From: Anisakis pegreffii
Taxonomy: Eukaryota > Nematoda > Chromadorea > Rhabditida > Anisakidae
Assembly (NCBI GenBank): GCA_035041965.1
Contig: JAPYMA010000128.1
Coordinates: 1 to 64,000, forward strand
Length of the DNA: 64,000 bases
Direction: 5' to 3'
How positions within the stretch are numbered: the first letter of the stretch is position 1; each line of letters starts with the position of its first letter. The notes under the pieces were generated by a model. That model saw only the letters and a list, made by a program, of their open reading frames with translations, was not told the DNA's origin and did no database searches. The position numbers were made by a program, and so were the translations under genes. Shown piece after piece: positions 38,184 to 48,029 of this stretch.

Positions 38184-38791
38184 TGTTCAGCAGTTATAAC
38201 TAGCAGCTATATTTGTCTGAGATATGAAAAACGAAGAAATAATATTCGTATGTTGCTATTATTATAAGTGGTGCATAATCAGTGATGAATATATACATTA
38301 AAGCTTTATGTTTCAGTTCATTCATTGCATTGCACAGAAGCAAACATATTCAATGGTCGTGCTTCTAATCAGAGCACTGTGGCGATAGAACCTTCAGCAG
38401 TGGATTACATCTAAAATTAATGATGACATACAGCTGACTTTCACAAAAAACACTAGGAAAACTTTAGAATGAGAACAACTTTTTCAGATAGCTTGGAATA
38501 TCCCTGAAAAAAAAAGATATCAAACAATAGGTTCGCTTGTTAAAATTCATCCTGAAGCTATAAGATATAAATCCGATCAGTTCATATCTCATAAATCTTA
38601 TTTATATTTCATTTGAAAAACGTTTATATCTCATAAAGTGTTCAAATGAGATCTGAATAATTACTAGATCGCTTTTAGTAATTGTGTTGTATTGTGGCAA
38701 ATCGTTTTCCAACCATCATTACCATTGAAAGTTCAATTTCAATGGAAATGTGAAGCGACGATCTGAATAGACTGAAGATTCTCGAGAGAAC

Positions 38792-39178
38792 TATGAATGA
38801 GAGTGAACGCATAATACATCTGAAGTGAATGAGAAAATTTCGGTAACGCAATGAAACCGTAACGCATCTGAAAGAATGGGGAATGAGAGTGACGAGACAC
38901 CGTCACAATCAGGTGTAAGAGGACGATCGAGACTGTGACGAATGATGAGAGCTCGGGCGACCAGCTTCTAAGTGGAATAGATGCTCACAAGGTATGACAC
39001 GCTTTACATGCTTCCGTATGCGACATTCCTGTGGCAGTCTCTGCATGAGTTTCATGTCAAATTCGCATGATCTATCAACACTCTCGTATCGCCCTTCAAA
39101 CAATACATTGCACATCAATTGTCATTTGTTCATTTTCTCAATCACTTCAGCCATATCAGTGATTCACTCTCATTCATA
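38792..39178. mobile_element. TIR element (MITE), copy 2
   Basis: 387 bp. Ends TATGAATGAGAGTGAA (38,792-38,807) and the complement TTCACTCTCATTCATA (39,163-39,178); the inverted similarity continues through CTGAAGTGAWTGAGAAAAT. The TA at each outermost end fits a TA target duplication as in Tc1/mariner-type MITEs. No coding capacity. Confidence 0.8.
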
Positions 39179-39874
39179 ACACTCCAAAGAATCCCATTTC
39201 ATTTGTATTTCTCAACGTCGCATGTCGTCCAAACAATGTGCATATCACAAAATTCAGTTACTAGCTCATAAAATTAAGCTTAAAATTGATGGTTACATGA
39301 AAAGCAACATTGAGAGCATCTGAAATCAGCACTACAGTTCAGTTGTAGTTCTCCGCAACCGAGATGAAGCATTCTCCTAAAGTATTTCACGATGTATCGC
39401 ATAGTTTCGGAGCTACTGGGATTCTCTGTTTGGTCGAAGAGCAGAATTTTGACAATTCGACAGGACGGTTAGCCAATAGCCGTGTTTCTGTTAAGATTAG
39501 TTTTAGTTGAATTTTAGTGCTGCTGAGCAAGATACCTGAATTGGTCATCATGAAGTGCCATCAGGTTCCCTCATTGTGCTATGCATCCAACATACGTGTG
39601 TAGGCATTCTAATAGCTGGACTTTCGCTGGCGAGTAATTTAACACTGAATGATGAAAAATGGGTAGTCATCGATAAGGTTCAAGTGATGAAATTTTCCAA
39701 CTCAAACACTAACGATGAGGTCAAAAACATTTGCATAGAACATTAATCATTGATGAATTTTAAGCAAAAACTTAGCACACCTAAAAAATCAGCATTAACA
39801 AGCATGCGCTCGATGCAAAATTCAACGGATCTGTGACAGTTTCAAGATTTCAAGCAAGCATTGTTCCACACATC

Positions 39875-42080
39875 ATGCACCCAGGACGGCTATTTTCGAC
39901 CGTCTTCCTTATTGCAGTGTTCGGTGTACACTGCTCGATGGCCACGTCGGAGACTTCGAGTAATTCAGTTGTTGATTAGTCATTTCTTTGGAACATTTCT
40001 ACTACTTGCGAAATTGGTCGCAATTCGAACATCATCATCAGTCTGTGTGCTGATCAGTTGGATTTATTGATCTGTTCGATACTATCATTCAACAACAACG
40101 TGTTTGATTTATTCAAAGAAATCGCTTGCTACCTGCTTGCTCTAGGCAAAACTGTGTGTTTTGTTCGGTGAAAGTAAACCATCATGAATCCACAATATTT
40201 TGAAATACAATCGTCGTCAGATTTGTACCGCAGAACAAAATATTTCAAGATTGATTTGAATTAATCAAATTTTAGGGCAAAGTGGACCGTGTAAACTGGA
40301 TAAGAGCGCAGAAGCTAGATCAGTTTATTACAGGGCGAATAATACTCACATAGAGTGCTTTGCATTCACCGAATTCGCTAAGTATTCAGCAGAGGTTAAA
40401 ATGTTTTCTGTTCTCCGACGTTTTATTTGTCCGCTGTGTGTTTTCAAAGCTTTTCCTTGCCATCGGCTCTGTGTTTGGGGTATGACAGAAAGTTGCCGAG
40501 CAGCTGCTAAGTTGGCAAACTGATATAATGGAACATCGTTGCGTTTCATTCTGCAGTTCTTCTATCTGATGTGGTTGTGTAGCTAAGTTTCCGCGCTATC
40601 TGAATAAACACGTACTTGGTCTTCACTCTTTTAATTCGGGGATTGACTTATTTACTGATATTGACATTGAACGAAGAACAGCAATGAGGTAGAGCTCTGC
40701 ATCGTTTATTTCTGATGCTATGTTAGAGACCGAATAGTTAATTTCATATCGTAGTGTACTGAAGTGTGCACTACTGCTCTCAATGTATGCTAGTGATGTT
40801 GTTCATGCATCGAGCAAGCAAAGGACATGCATGCAGAAGAGATAATGCCTGCGAAAGAACACGGGCGTAAACTATTTTAGAGATTTTCCATTGCCAACCG
40901 AAGTGCCTTCGCAATAATCCTGTGTTTGGTTAGAGTTAGATGAGATTATCGTTGTTGTTGTTATTGTTGCTGTGCATGTAATCACAACCCTACAGTGGCG
41001 AACTGATTGGACATCCGACGAAAATTTTGAGAGTAGCTAATTTGATGGACATTGCAAATTCAGGACGGTGCGAATTATGGCCTCTTGCGTGATATGTGCA
41101 AGATACAAGCATATCCACGTCTTGGCACTCGCTCGAATGAAGACGGCCAATTTCTATTAAGTTCGAAATTTATTCAACACATATTTTGTTATAGAATTCA
41201 TAAAAAATTTTTAGTGAACACCGCCGCCTTTTGTTCACACATTATTGGACAATAATCAAACATAAGACTTTGGTGATCAAATTAGCAGAAAAGTACAAAT
41301 TGATTGTGATCAGTTGAACGTTATTATCGAATGTGAGCTTTGTGCCACACAAAAAATTTTGATTTTTTTCTTCAGAAAATCTTCCCAAGAAGGCACATTA
41401 CAATCACCCGAAATATCGCTTCAATTTGATCGCTGAAAGACAAGATAATGAAACTGATATGTGTTTCTTTGTCGATATCCAAGGTTACTTTTAGAGTACT
41501 TTACAGAAGGAGTCATATTTGGTCGAAATTTCGGTTGAATATCAAGTGAGAAAAACGCAAGAAACTGGAAGCATCGTTATTTCTGGTTTCTCGAATCACA
41601 TTTCGCGCAAATTTTACACTTTCTGATTGAGTTGTATGGGCATGTCGTCTGAAAATTTGCAACACTGCGAATATGACGATGTGAGGAGGAGTTGAATGCG
41701 AACAGCATTGATGAGAATCGAAATTTTAGAAGTATTCACACGGAGACGACGAGCACGATTGTTTTGATATTGTTGAGAAGTGGTCGAAGTGTTATGAAAG
41801 ACAAATTGCATCAACCAAATTCTCATTGCTTTCAGGAAATATGGATGAAAAAAACTGCAGTGAATGCATTGAGTGCGATGTGGTGTGTAAATCCGAGGTG
41901 TTCACTAGATCTGCAAATGATACTATTCCGGGGCCGCCGCCAAAAACAACACCACCGAAGAAGCAGAAGAAGGCACCCGCAAAAAAACCTTCCGAAAGCA
42001 ACGCATCTCAACTATCATTCGCATTTTGTCCACTGATCCTCATAATGCATATCGTTTCGCTTCTTCCAGTAACGATGTGA
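39875..42080 (+). CDS. Secreted Cys-motif protein with GPI-type C-terminus (tandem copy 1)
   Basis: Exons 39875-39959, 40276-40394, 41064-41160, 41376-41483 and 41836-42080, phase-consistent, 217 residues. Signal peptide MHPGRLFSTVFLIAVFGVHCSMA. The ectodomain begins with QSGPCKLDKSAEARSVYYR, has an N-glycosylation sequon NNTH and Cys in IECFAF, then DMCFF, then the cluster CSECIECDVVCK. A Pro/Lys-rich stretch (PGPPPKTTPPKKQKKAPAKK) leads to SESNASQLSF and a hydrophobic end (CPLILIMHIVSLLPVTM) without a cytoplasmic tail, as in GPI-anchored proteins. The next gene has the same exon phases and the same Cys cluster, so the two are duplicates. Not a family I can name; extracellular surface role inferred. 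A poly(A) signal lies at 42,202. Confidence 0.72.
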
Positions 42081-42201
42081 AAGCGTTTCGCTATGAAATC
42101 ACTAACTGCCATCCAATGAGAGTGTGTGCTGTCACTAAGATTTTAAAATCAAATAGTAGTCTTCCATCACAGTTCACAAAAATGTGAATCTGAATGAAGT
42201 G

Positions 42202-42207
42202 AATAAA
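42202..42207 (+). terminator. Poly(A) signal of tandem copy 1
   Basis: AATAAA lies 122 bases after the stop codon at 42,080. Confidence 0.45.
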
Positions 42208-42550
42208 TGTTTCATAAAATGCGATCATCTTCAGCTGCAGTGAATGGCACAAAATTTAGTTGGTTAATATCGGTCATCTGATTGTGTTGACAATTCGAAG
42301 TACCACATTACATATGGTCTTTGATGATGAGACGTTTGCGAGAGAGAAATTAAAATTTCATTTTGGAATTAAGATTCCAACTTGTCATTGATCCATGACT
42401 CCAACTGATCGTGTATCTTCTGAGCTGAAAACTGAATTTCAACCGTTTTGCTGAATTCAATTTATCATACATTCACTGAATTTGCACAAAACTGTGTAAA
42501 TAATGTAACGAATGTTTGAATATTCAAATCTCATGCAAATTTGACGAACT

Positions 42551-42558
42551 TATAAAAG
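42551..42558 (+). promoter_or_regulatory. TATA box of tandem copy 2
   Basis: TATAAAAG lies 41 bases before the ATG at 42,592, about 470 bases after the end of copy 1. This suggests an independent promoter rather than an operon. Confidence 0.5.
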
Positions 42559-42591
42559 TGGTAAAAACAAGTAACGTTTGTAATGTGAGAT

Positions 42592-45255
42592 ATGGCCGGG
42601 GGTTTGATTCTGCCCACCTTGATACTAATCGGTGGGCTTGGTATAAACTTCTCAGTCGCCGACGTACCAGAAAACCGTGAGACATTTCAGCGTTGAGTGC
42701 CATTTTGCGATTCATCATATTTTTTGGACTGTTCCTGTTCCAGGCAGACATCAGTACGCTCAGGTCCGGACAGTATGGTCACAGTATTCATTTGAATAAT
42801 CGCACGACGATTACTCTGAATATTGTGACCATGTTGGTCGAACGCCTCGATGAAAATCACGGATTTGTACCCGTCGTCAAATTAAACTCCATGTTTGAAT
42901 CAGATCAAATGATTTACCGGATGAATTTAAAAACTGAATCGGACTGAACCATTTTCAGTTACGAGTGACCCATGTAAGGTCAAAGATCCGGAATGGGTTA
43001 CAACGATTTATGTGAAATGGCATTGGCAAGGAGGCTTTCGTTCTCCTCTTGTTTGCTACGCACTTCTGAATCGAACCGTTGTCGACAATTACGTTGGTTA
43101 TACTTGTGCTTTCAGTGGTGCCACAACATTTCATTACCGTCCTACTCTGACAATTCTCACATTTCGGAAACGGCAATTAACCATTCAGCCTCGATGCGTT
43201 GCGCACAGCTAATATGTTTCAGAGTATCACTTTTCTTCCAACGAATGAAAAATGGGCAATTCAAGGACGAATGGATTCGAATGAGGAAATTTCCGCACTG
43301 ATCGCCTCTGATCATACCTCTTTCAGATTGCAACATCGAACTCCAAAAACCAACTGAACTACGTGATACTCAAAAACCTGTGCAAAAACAACGTTTATGA
43401 AAAACTTGAGAAACATTCACAACAGGATAATGATTTTCTCATAGGTTTGAATGCTATTCTGTTCACGAATTTAGATTAGCCGTTGATATATCTCCACAAA
43501 ACTGCAACATCAGCTTGATCAAGTTCGTTCAACGGTTATTCGACGCATAATCCTTGTGAAAACTTTTGGATTCTTTCCTTTGTTTTCAGAGAAACTTGCA
43601 GTGTCGAGCACTACTGAGGGCGAATATGTGGCTCATTTGGTTACTGAGAAAGAAGAAGATATTGGCTCTCCTTTATGTCTTATTATTGCAAAAACAGGTT
43701 AGGTCTGACACTCTAACACGACCAAAATCTCCAGAAAATAACGACTGGAAGTGCAATCAATTGGTGCCATGTGATCCAGCTAGTTCGTTTGAAATTTCAT
43801 AGCATTCCCAATTGGTGGTGACAAAATGAGAATATTGCCAGTGATAACCGGATAATTTTCACAAGATGAATAATGCGAAAGTTTTCATGACCAGACTGTT
43901 GAAAACAATCTAACCTAGCCATATCGATGAAATTTGACCTATTTCAGGAAAGGCTATCGATGCGCCATGTTCCAGATGTAGTTCGTGTAATGTGGTTTGC
44001 AAGACCTTCATAGTCAGTTTTGCTGCAATATTTTAGTGTAAATTCAGTTGGATATTTTTATTCGCTTAGCTTTATTATAGTTATGAAAGCATATGATGAG
44101 ATTGAATACCGTCAGTTAACGTGAAAGTTTAATGCAATCTCTTCAGAGAGAAAAGTGTCTTCTGAAAAAGGCACATGAAGGTTTAAGCGCCACGAATTAG
44201 AACTGCTAAAATCGGTTTCTGAGGAGCAACATGCGATTAATAAGCTCAATGATAGTTTATAATAACGTACAAATGATTGATAGTTTGCCTTGTCAAGAAC
44301 TGAATCTAGATTTCTGAATTATATGCACAGCATAATTCCTGTCATTGAATAAATGCATTTTGTATTCACTTGAAGAGATTGCTAGATTTCAGAAGCACTC
44401 ATCAGAATCTATCACGGTTGAAAATGCACCGAATCCTCAGAAAATCTCGATGGTACCAGCACTCATCAGACGGTATCAGATTCTTGAATCTGCTCCTTCT
44501 ATAACACCAGAGCGAGCAGTTACTTCAACCAGAATCAAGAAGACAACCATCGATAGCCAGACCAGCCGGAAATCTACTCGACGAAGTACCACGAAAGCTG
44601 TCAATAGAGCAACGCTGACTCCCGTTGGTATTTCGCTCACGAGCAGTATCTCAGCAAGCTCGAACAAGACAACGGGACCAGGAGAACCCTCAGGGAATGT
44701 CAGAACCACTGAACCAGATTCTATCCAACCAACTATGAGCGAAATGACTGAATGGAACGGTACTGAGAACGAGATAAATGAAACTGAAAAAGTTGGAATA
44801 TTGATCTCATTCCAGAGTCCTCGTAAACGTAGAAGAAATCCTGGTCGATACACGCATAAAGGTTTCTGATCTAACTCTCTCAATTTATCATATCAAAATG
44901 CCAATTCTATCATAACAAAATCATCGAATCATATAACTTCATCACAGTACCTTTCTGGAAAAGAATCGCTGAATTTTGCTCACTGAAACGAACGTTTCAT
45001 CGATATCTTCATATGTAATAGCAGTATCTTTATCAGATCAGCACATCATCGTGAATATCTTTAATATCAGCCGCATCAACATCAAAGACATACCTAGTAT
45101 CTGTGATAAAGTAGTTGTAAATGTGTTTTTTTTCAGAGAGATTAATCGTGGAAATTTTAACAGCCACTTATTTTGCGCTCTCAGTGGTGTGTCTGATCAC
45201 ATTTGCGTTGATCTATTTCCGTGTTATTCTGAACAATTATCCGGTTGATTATTAA
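42592..45255 (+). CDS. Cys-motif type I membrane protein with mucin-like stalk (tandem copy 2, one defective splice donor)
   Basis: Exons 42592-42663, 42744-42777, 42959-43092, 43223-43301, 43590-43697, 43948-44012, 44393-44861 and 45137-45255; phases agree throughout, 359 residues if all are joined. Signal peptide MAGGLILPTLILIGGLGINF. The ectodomain parallels copy 1: SDPCKVKDPEW, VCYALLNRT (sequon), a 108-nt exon of identical length ending in SPLCLIIAKTG, and the cluster CSRCSSCNVVCK. Exon 44393-44861 adds a Ser/Thr-rich stalk with sequons NKT, NGT and NET. The last exon encodes the membrane helix ATYFALSVVCLITFALIYF and a short tail, NNYPVDY. The exon ending at 43,301 is followed by TC rather than GT, and no GT exists before its stop, so this copy may be a pseudogene, mis-assembled or non-canonically spliced. 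Confidence 0.6.
44132..44262 (+). pseudogene. Coiled-coil fragment with a frameshift
   Basis: ATG 44,132 starts MQSLQREKCLLKKAHE. After a two-base shift the frame continues FKRHELELLKSVSEEQHAINKLNDSL to a stop at 44,262. Together the pieces look like one heptad-patterned coiled coil split by a frameshift. It lies in the intron before the Ser/Thr-rich exon of copy 2 and fits none of its phases, so it reads as a small gene remnant. Short enough that chance is possible. Confidence 0.3.
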
Positions 45256-45351
45256 GCAAACGGTAGCAACGGCGATTGCAACAAATATTTTTTAAAAAAA
45301 CGACTATTCTGAATCCGATTGAGAACTTATCAATGATTACGATATAACCAT

Positions 45352-45357
45352 AATAAA
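45352..45357 (+). terminator. Poly(A) signal of tandem copy 2
   Basis: AATAAA lies 97 bases after the stop codon at 45,255; another is near 45,402. Confidence 0.45.
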
Positions 45358-45402
45358 CATTCCCTTTCTGTTGAAAATTTCACAAGTTCAACAGCCAGTC
45401 CG

Positions 45403-48020
45403 AATAAATCTCTTGTTTTGATCAATCAGCTTCGTTTGATTTGACTCTCACTGATCTCATTTGTTTGTTATGTTGTTTTGTTTGTATTTTGTTGACTAAA
45501 TCTTCTTTGAATTATCTGCCTAGCATTTTACTTTGAGAATCAATATGTTTATTGGATGAAAATGCATCGGGTGTTCCAGGCGCTTATTTCTTTTTCTGTA
45601 CGAATATTGAGCGATATATCGTGAATTAGTCGTCAAGCATCAAAAGCACTGATTTTAGATCATAAGAATGTGAGAATTTGCTTAAAGAGATATATCAAAT
45701 CAGCTTTCATAACATTTCTATATCTTTCCTGCTCAAAAAGATTGTGAAATTGCTGAATTGTGCATGATGCATACAAACGTATGAAAGTAAGCAATGCTAT
45801 TGTGCAATTGGTGTGACGAAATAAATCAGTGTTTTGAATTGGAGTGATCGTCATTAGCGTTATTCGGTTATGTGAAGACAATTGCGTGAACTGAAATTGA
45901 TTTATGCATGAGAATGTGAGTGAGGAGTCTGCGGCATATGCATTTTAAACTGCTGGCTGTCATTTATGGATGATTGAGTCCGCGCAGTAGTAGGAAATCG
46001 TTTCACATTCACAACTACTGAAACAATTCAGTTTAAGGTCAATCAAATTGTCACTCGTGTTCAACACGCAGTAAATTAGCACCAACCATCATCATGGCCA
46101 TCCATATCTGCTCGGATGTCTTCGCATCTGAACACAAATCTCAAGACGTTGTTTCTTTTTGCATCACTCATTTATTCAAATTCTCCTTTCTGCAATACGC
46201 TTTCTCCTTCAATCCTCTTCGATCGAATATTCTTACCTTGTTTACGTTTAGTTTATCACTTAGAATTCTATGATTTCACGGAAATGCATTCACTGAACTC
46301 TCATGCTTCATAGCAACGAATCTTGTTGAAGTAATCATGGTAAATCTTATTTAAGATGGCCTACGATTAGCTCAGAACAATGCAGTGCTGCTTAGTTGCT
46401 ACAATCGTTAGTATGAATGTTTTATAGTCATCGTGAAGTTCTGTTGTTGATTGCAAGGTCGAATACTGTTGCGTGCAGAAATTATATCTGCTCAGTGGAA
46501 AACGAATGCTGAAAAATTCTTCACTTTATCAGTTGAATCAGTCTTTGTAAACTGAAGTTTGCTTGATGAGAATTTCCACTTCATTGCATTCTTTCATTGA
46601 AGACGGAAGCGGATAGCAGATTTTCAACATAGAAATTGGTCCACCAGTATAATAATATTGTTGCTGTTTTGTTTGTGCTGTGAAATCTGCATTATAAGCT
46701 TCCTGAGCATTATTGTACATGAATTGTTTAGTCTACTATTAATTAGTTGAAAATAAAATTGTTTTTTCTTTCGCAATTTCACGATTTCCATTTGCGTTCG
46801 GCACCAAGAAAAGTGCCCAGTTAATAATAGGCAAGCTGGTCACATATTCACTGCATCACAATTGATTTCCTCAGTCATTTAACTCAAACGACTTCGTTCC
46901 CTGATGATCACGCTTTTTTGAAGCACATCGCCTTTTTGCTATTCTCATACTCCTGGGATAAGCGTAAATTGTTCAGTTGCATTCCATTCATTGAGCTTGT
47001 ATTCTTTACTCAACAATACGAATGGTCTCATGAGGCGATTGCATTATAAAACAAAACATTTGAGTGGATCATAAACAATTTCACAAGAAGTATATTTGTT
47101 AACTTCATCAGAGGATTTCGAAAGATTTTGGATGATTTCAATTTTGTTCTTCATTTGTTGCATGTCAACAAAACAGTTCTTCTGTAATTGCCATCAGATT
47201 TTCTGGTCTAAATTTTGGTTTTCGATTGAATGGCAAGCCCATCCTGATCGTATTCATGGACTTCTGGTCGAATTCTCAATGCTATTGGAAAATTTGATCT
47301 GAAAATGTCGATCAATTAAAATTCATAATATTAGAATCAAAAATTTCGATGTAAATTCAGTTTTACTTGGCCCATTTTGCAATGAAATCATGCAAACAAT
47401 GATGTCGACTCGAAAGAATGAAGCAAATTTTTTGAAATTCTTTTATGAGACGTTTAATAACGGACATCAAAGCCCCAAGAGAACTGAAGAGTACACACCA
47501 CTCAAAGGCATTGATCATACACAACGACGAGGCAGGGAATGATTCTGGCCAAGAAAAAAAACACTCGAATTCATTGTTTCTAGTCATTTTAGTATTTGTC
47601 AACGTCTCGGTCAGTTTTGCACTCAAATTTATTGTCACTCAAAGTTTTCACATCTCTGTTATTCCGTTCACAATTCGACTAATAGTTTGAACAATGAAAA
47701 TATTGTACTAGAAATGAGGCCCAATCATCTAATCATGATATACGAGGTATCGTAGACCTTTAATGCTCATTTCATACTCTTCCATATCAGTTGAATATTC
47801 ACTCTTCGAGAAAGTTATTTTTTCACGGAATTAACAGAAATTTGTTATGTGCCCTCTTGATTATATGGAAAGTTCGATCAAATTTGCTCGAATTCACTTG
47901 ATACTTCGTTTTAAAGAATTTGAATTTTCATTTGATTTCCAATCGTTTGAACGCATAATTTCATTCAGATTTCATTAAGCACCATTTTTAATGTGAATTA
48001 TATTGTGATGTTCAATTTTA
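45403..48020. other. Intergenic region upstream of the potassium channel
   Basis: No phase-consistent gene. One weak ATG frame with a membrane segment at 47,445-47,690 is listed separately. The region should hold the K2P promoter. Confidence 0.45.
47445..47690 (+). CDS. Possible small single-pass membrane protein
   Basis: ATG-initiated 81-codon frame: a basic N-terminus (MRRLITDIKAPRELKS), a polar stretch, and one hydrophobic segment (SLFLVILVFVNVSVSFALKF). An antisense frame of similar length covers it (47,363-47,638). No acceptor or partner exon. Doubtful. Confidence 0.2.
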   Translation: MRRLITDIKAPRELKSTHHSKALIIHNDEAGNDSGQEKKHSNSLFLVILVFVNVSVSFALKFIVTQSFHISVIPFTIRLIV

Positions 48021-48021
48021 G
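48016..48021 (+). promoter_or_regulatory. Probable trans-splice acceptor of the K2P gene
   Basis: CAATTTTAG ends at 48,021, eight bases before the ATG at 48,030, with no joining upstream coding exon. Confidence 0.45.
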
Positions 48022-48029
48022 ATTGTTGA

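Larger units (their letters stand above)
37606..39874. other. Intergenic region with a MITE copy
   Basis: Contains the second TIR element, a small perfect hairpin AACGGGC-GAT-GCCCGTT at 38,077-38,093, and one weak minus-strand ORF that overlaps it. No supported gene. Confidence 0.5.

Noticed and set aside
41088..41160. Alternative reading of 40,990-41,087 as an exon (GELIGHPTKILRV...)
   Set aside because: Its phases do not fit the neighbouring exons, whereas the exon 41,064-41,160 joins both neighbours in phase.
42778..42947. Open frame continuing after the signal-peptide exon of tandem copy 2 (HSIHLNNRTTITL...)
   Set aside because: Copy 1 has an intron at the equivalent place, the phase-1 donor at 42,777 joins perfectly to 42,959, and no donor at the end of the longer frame gives a phase that fits.
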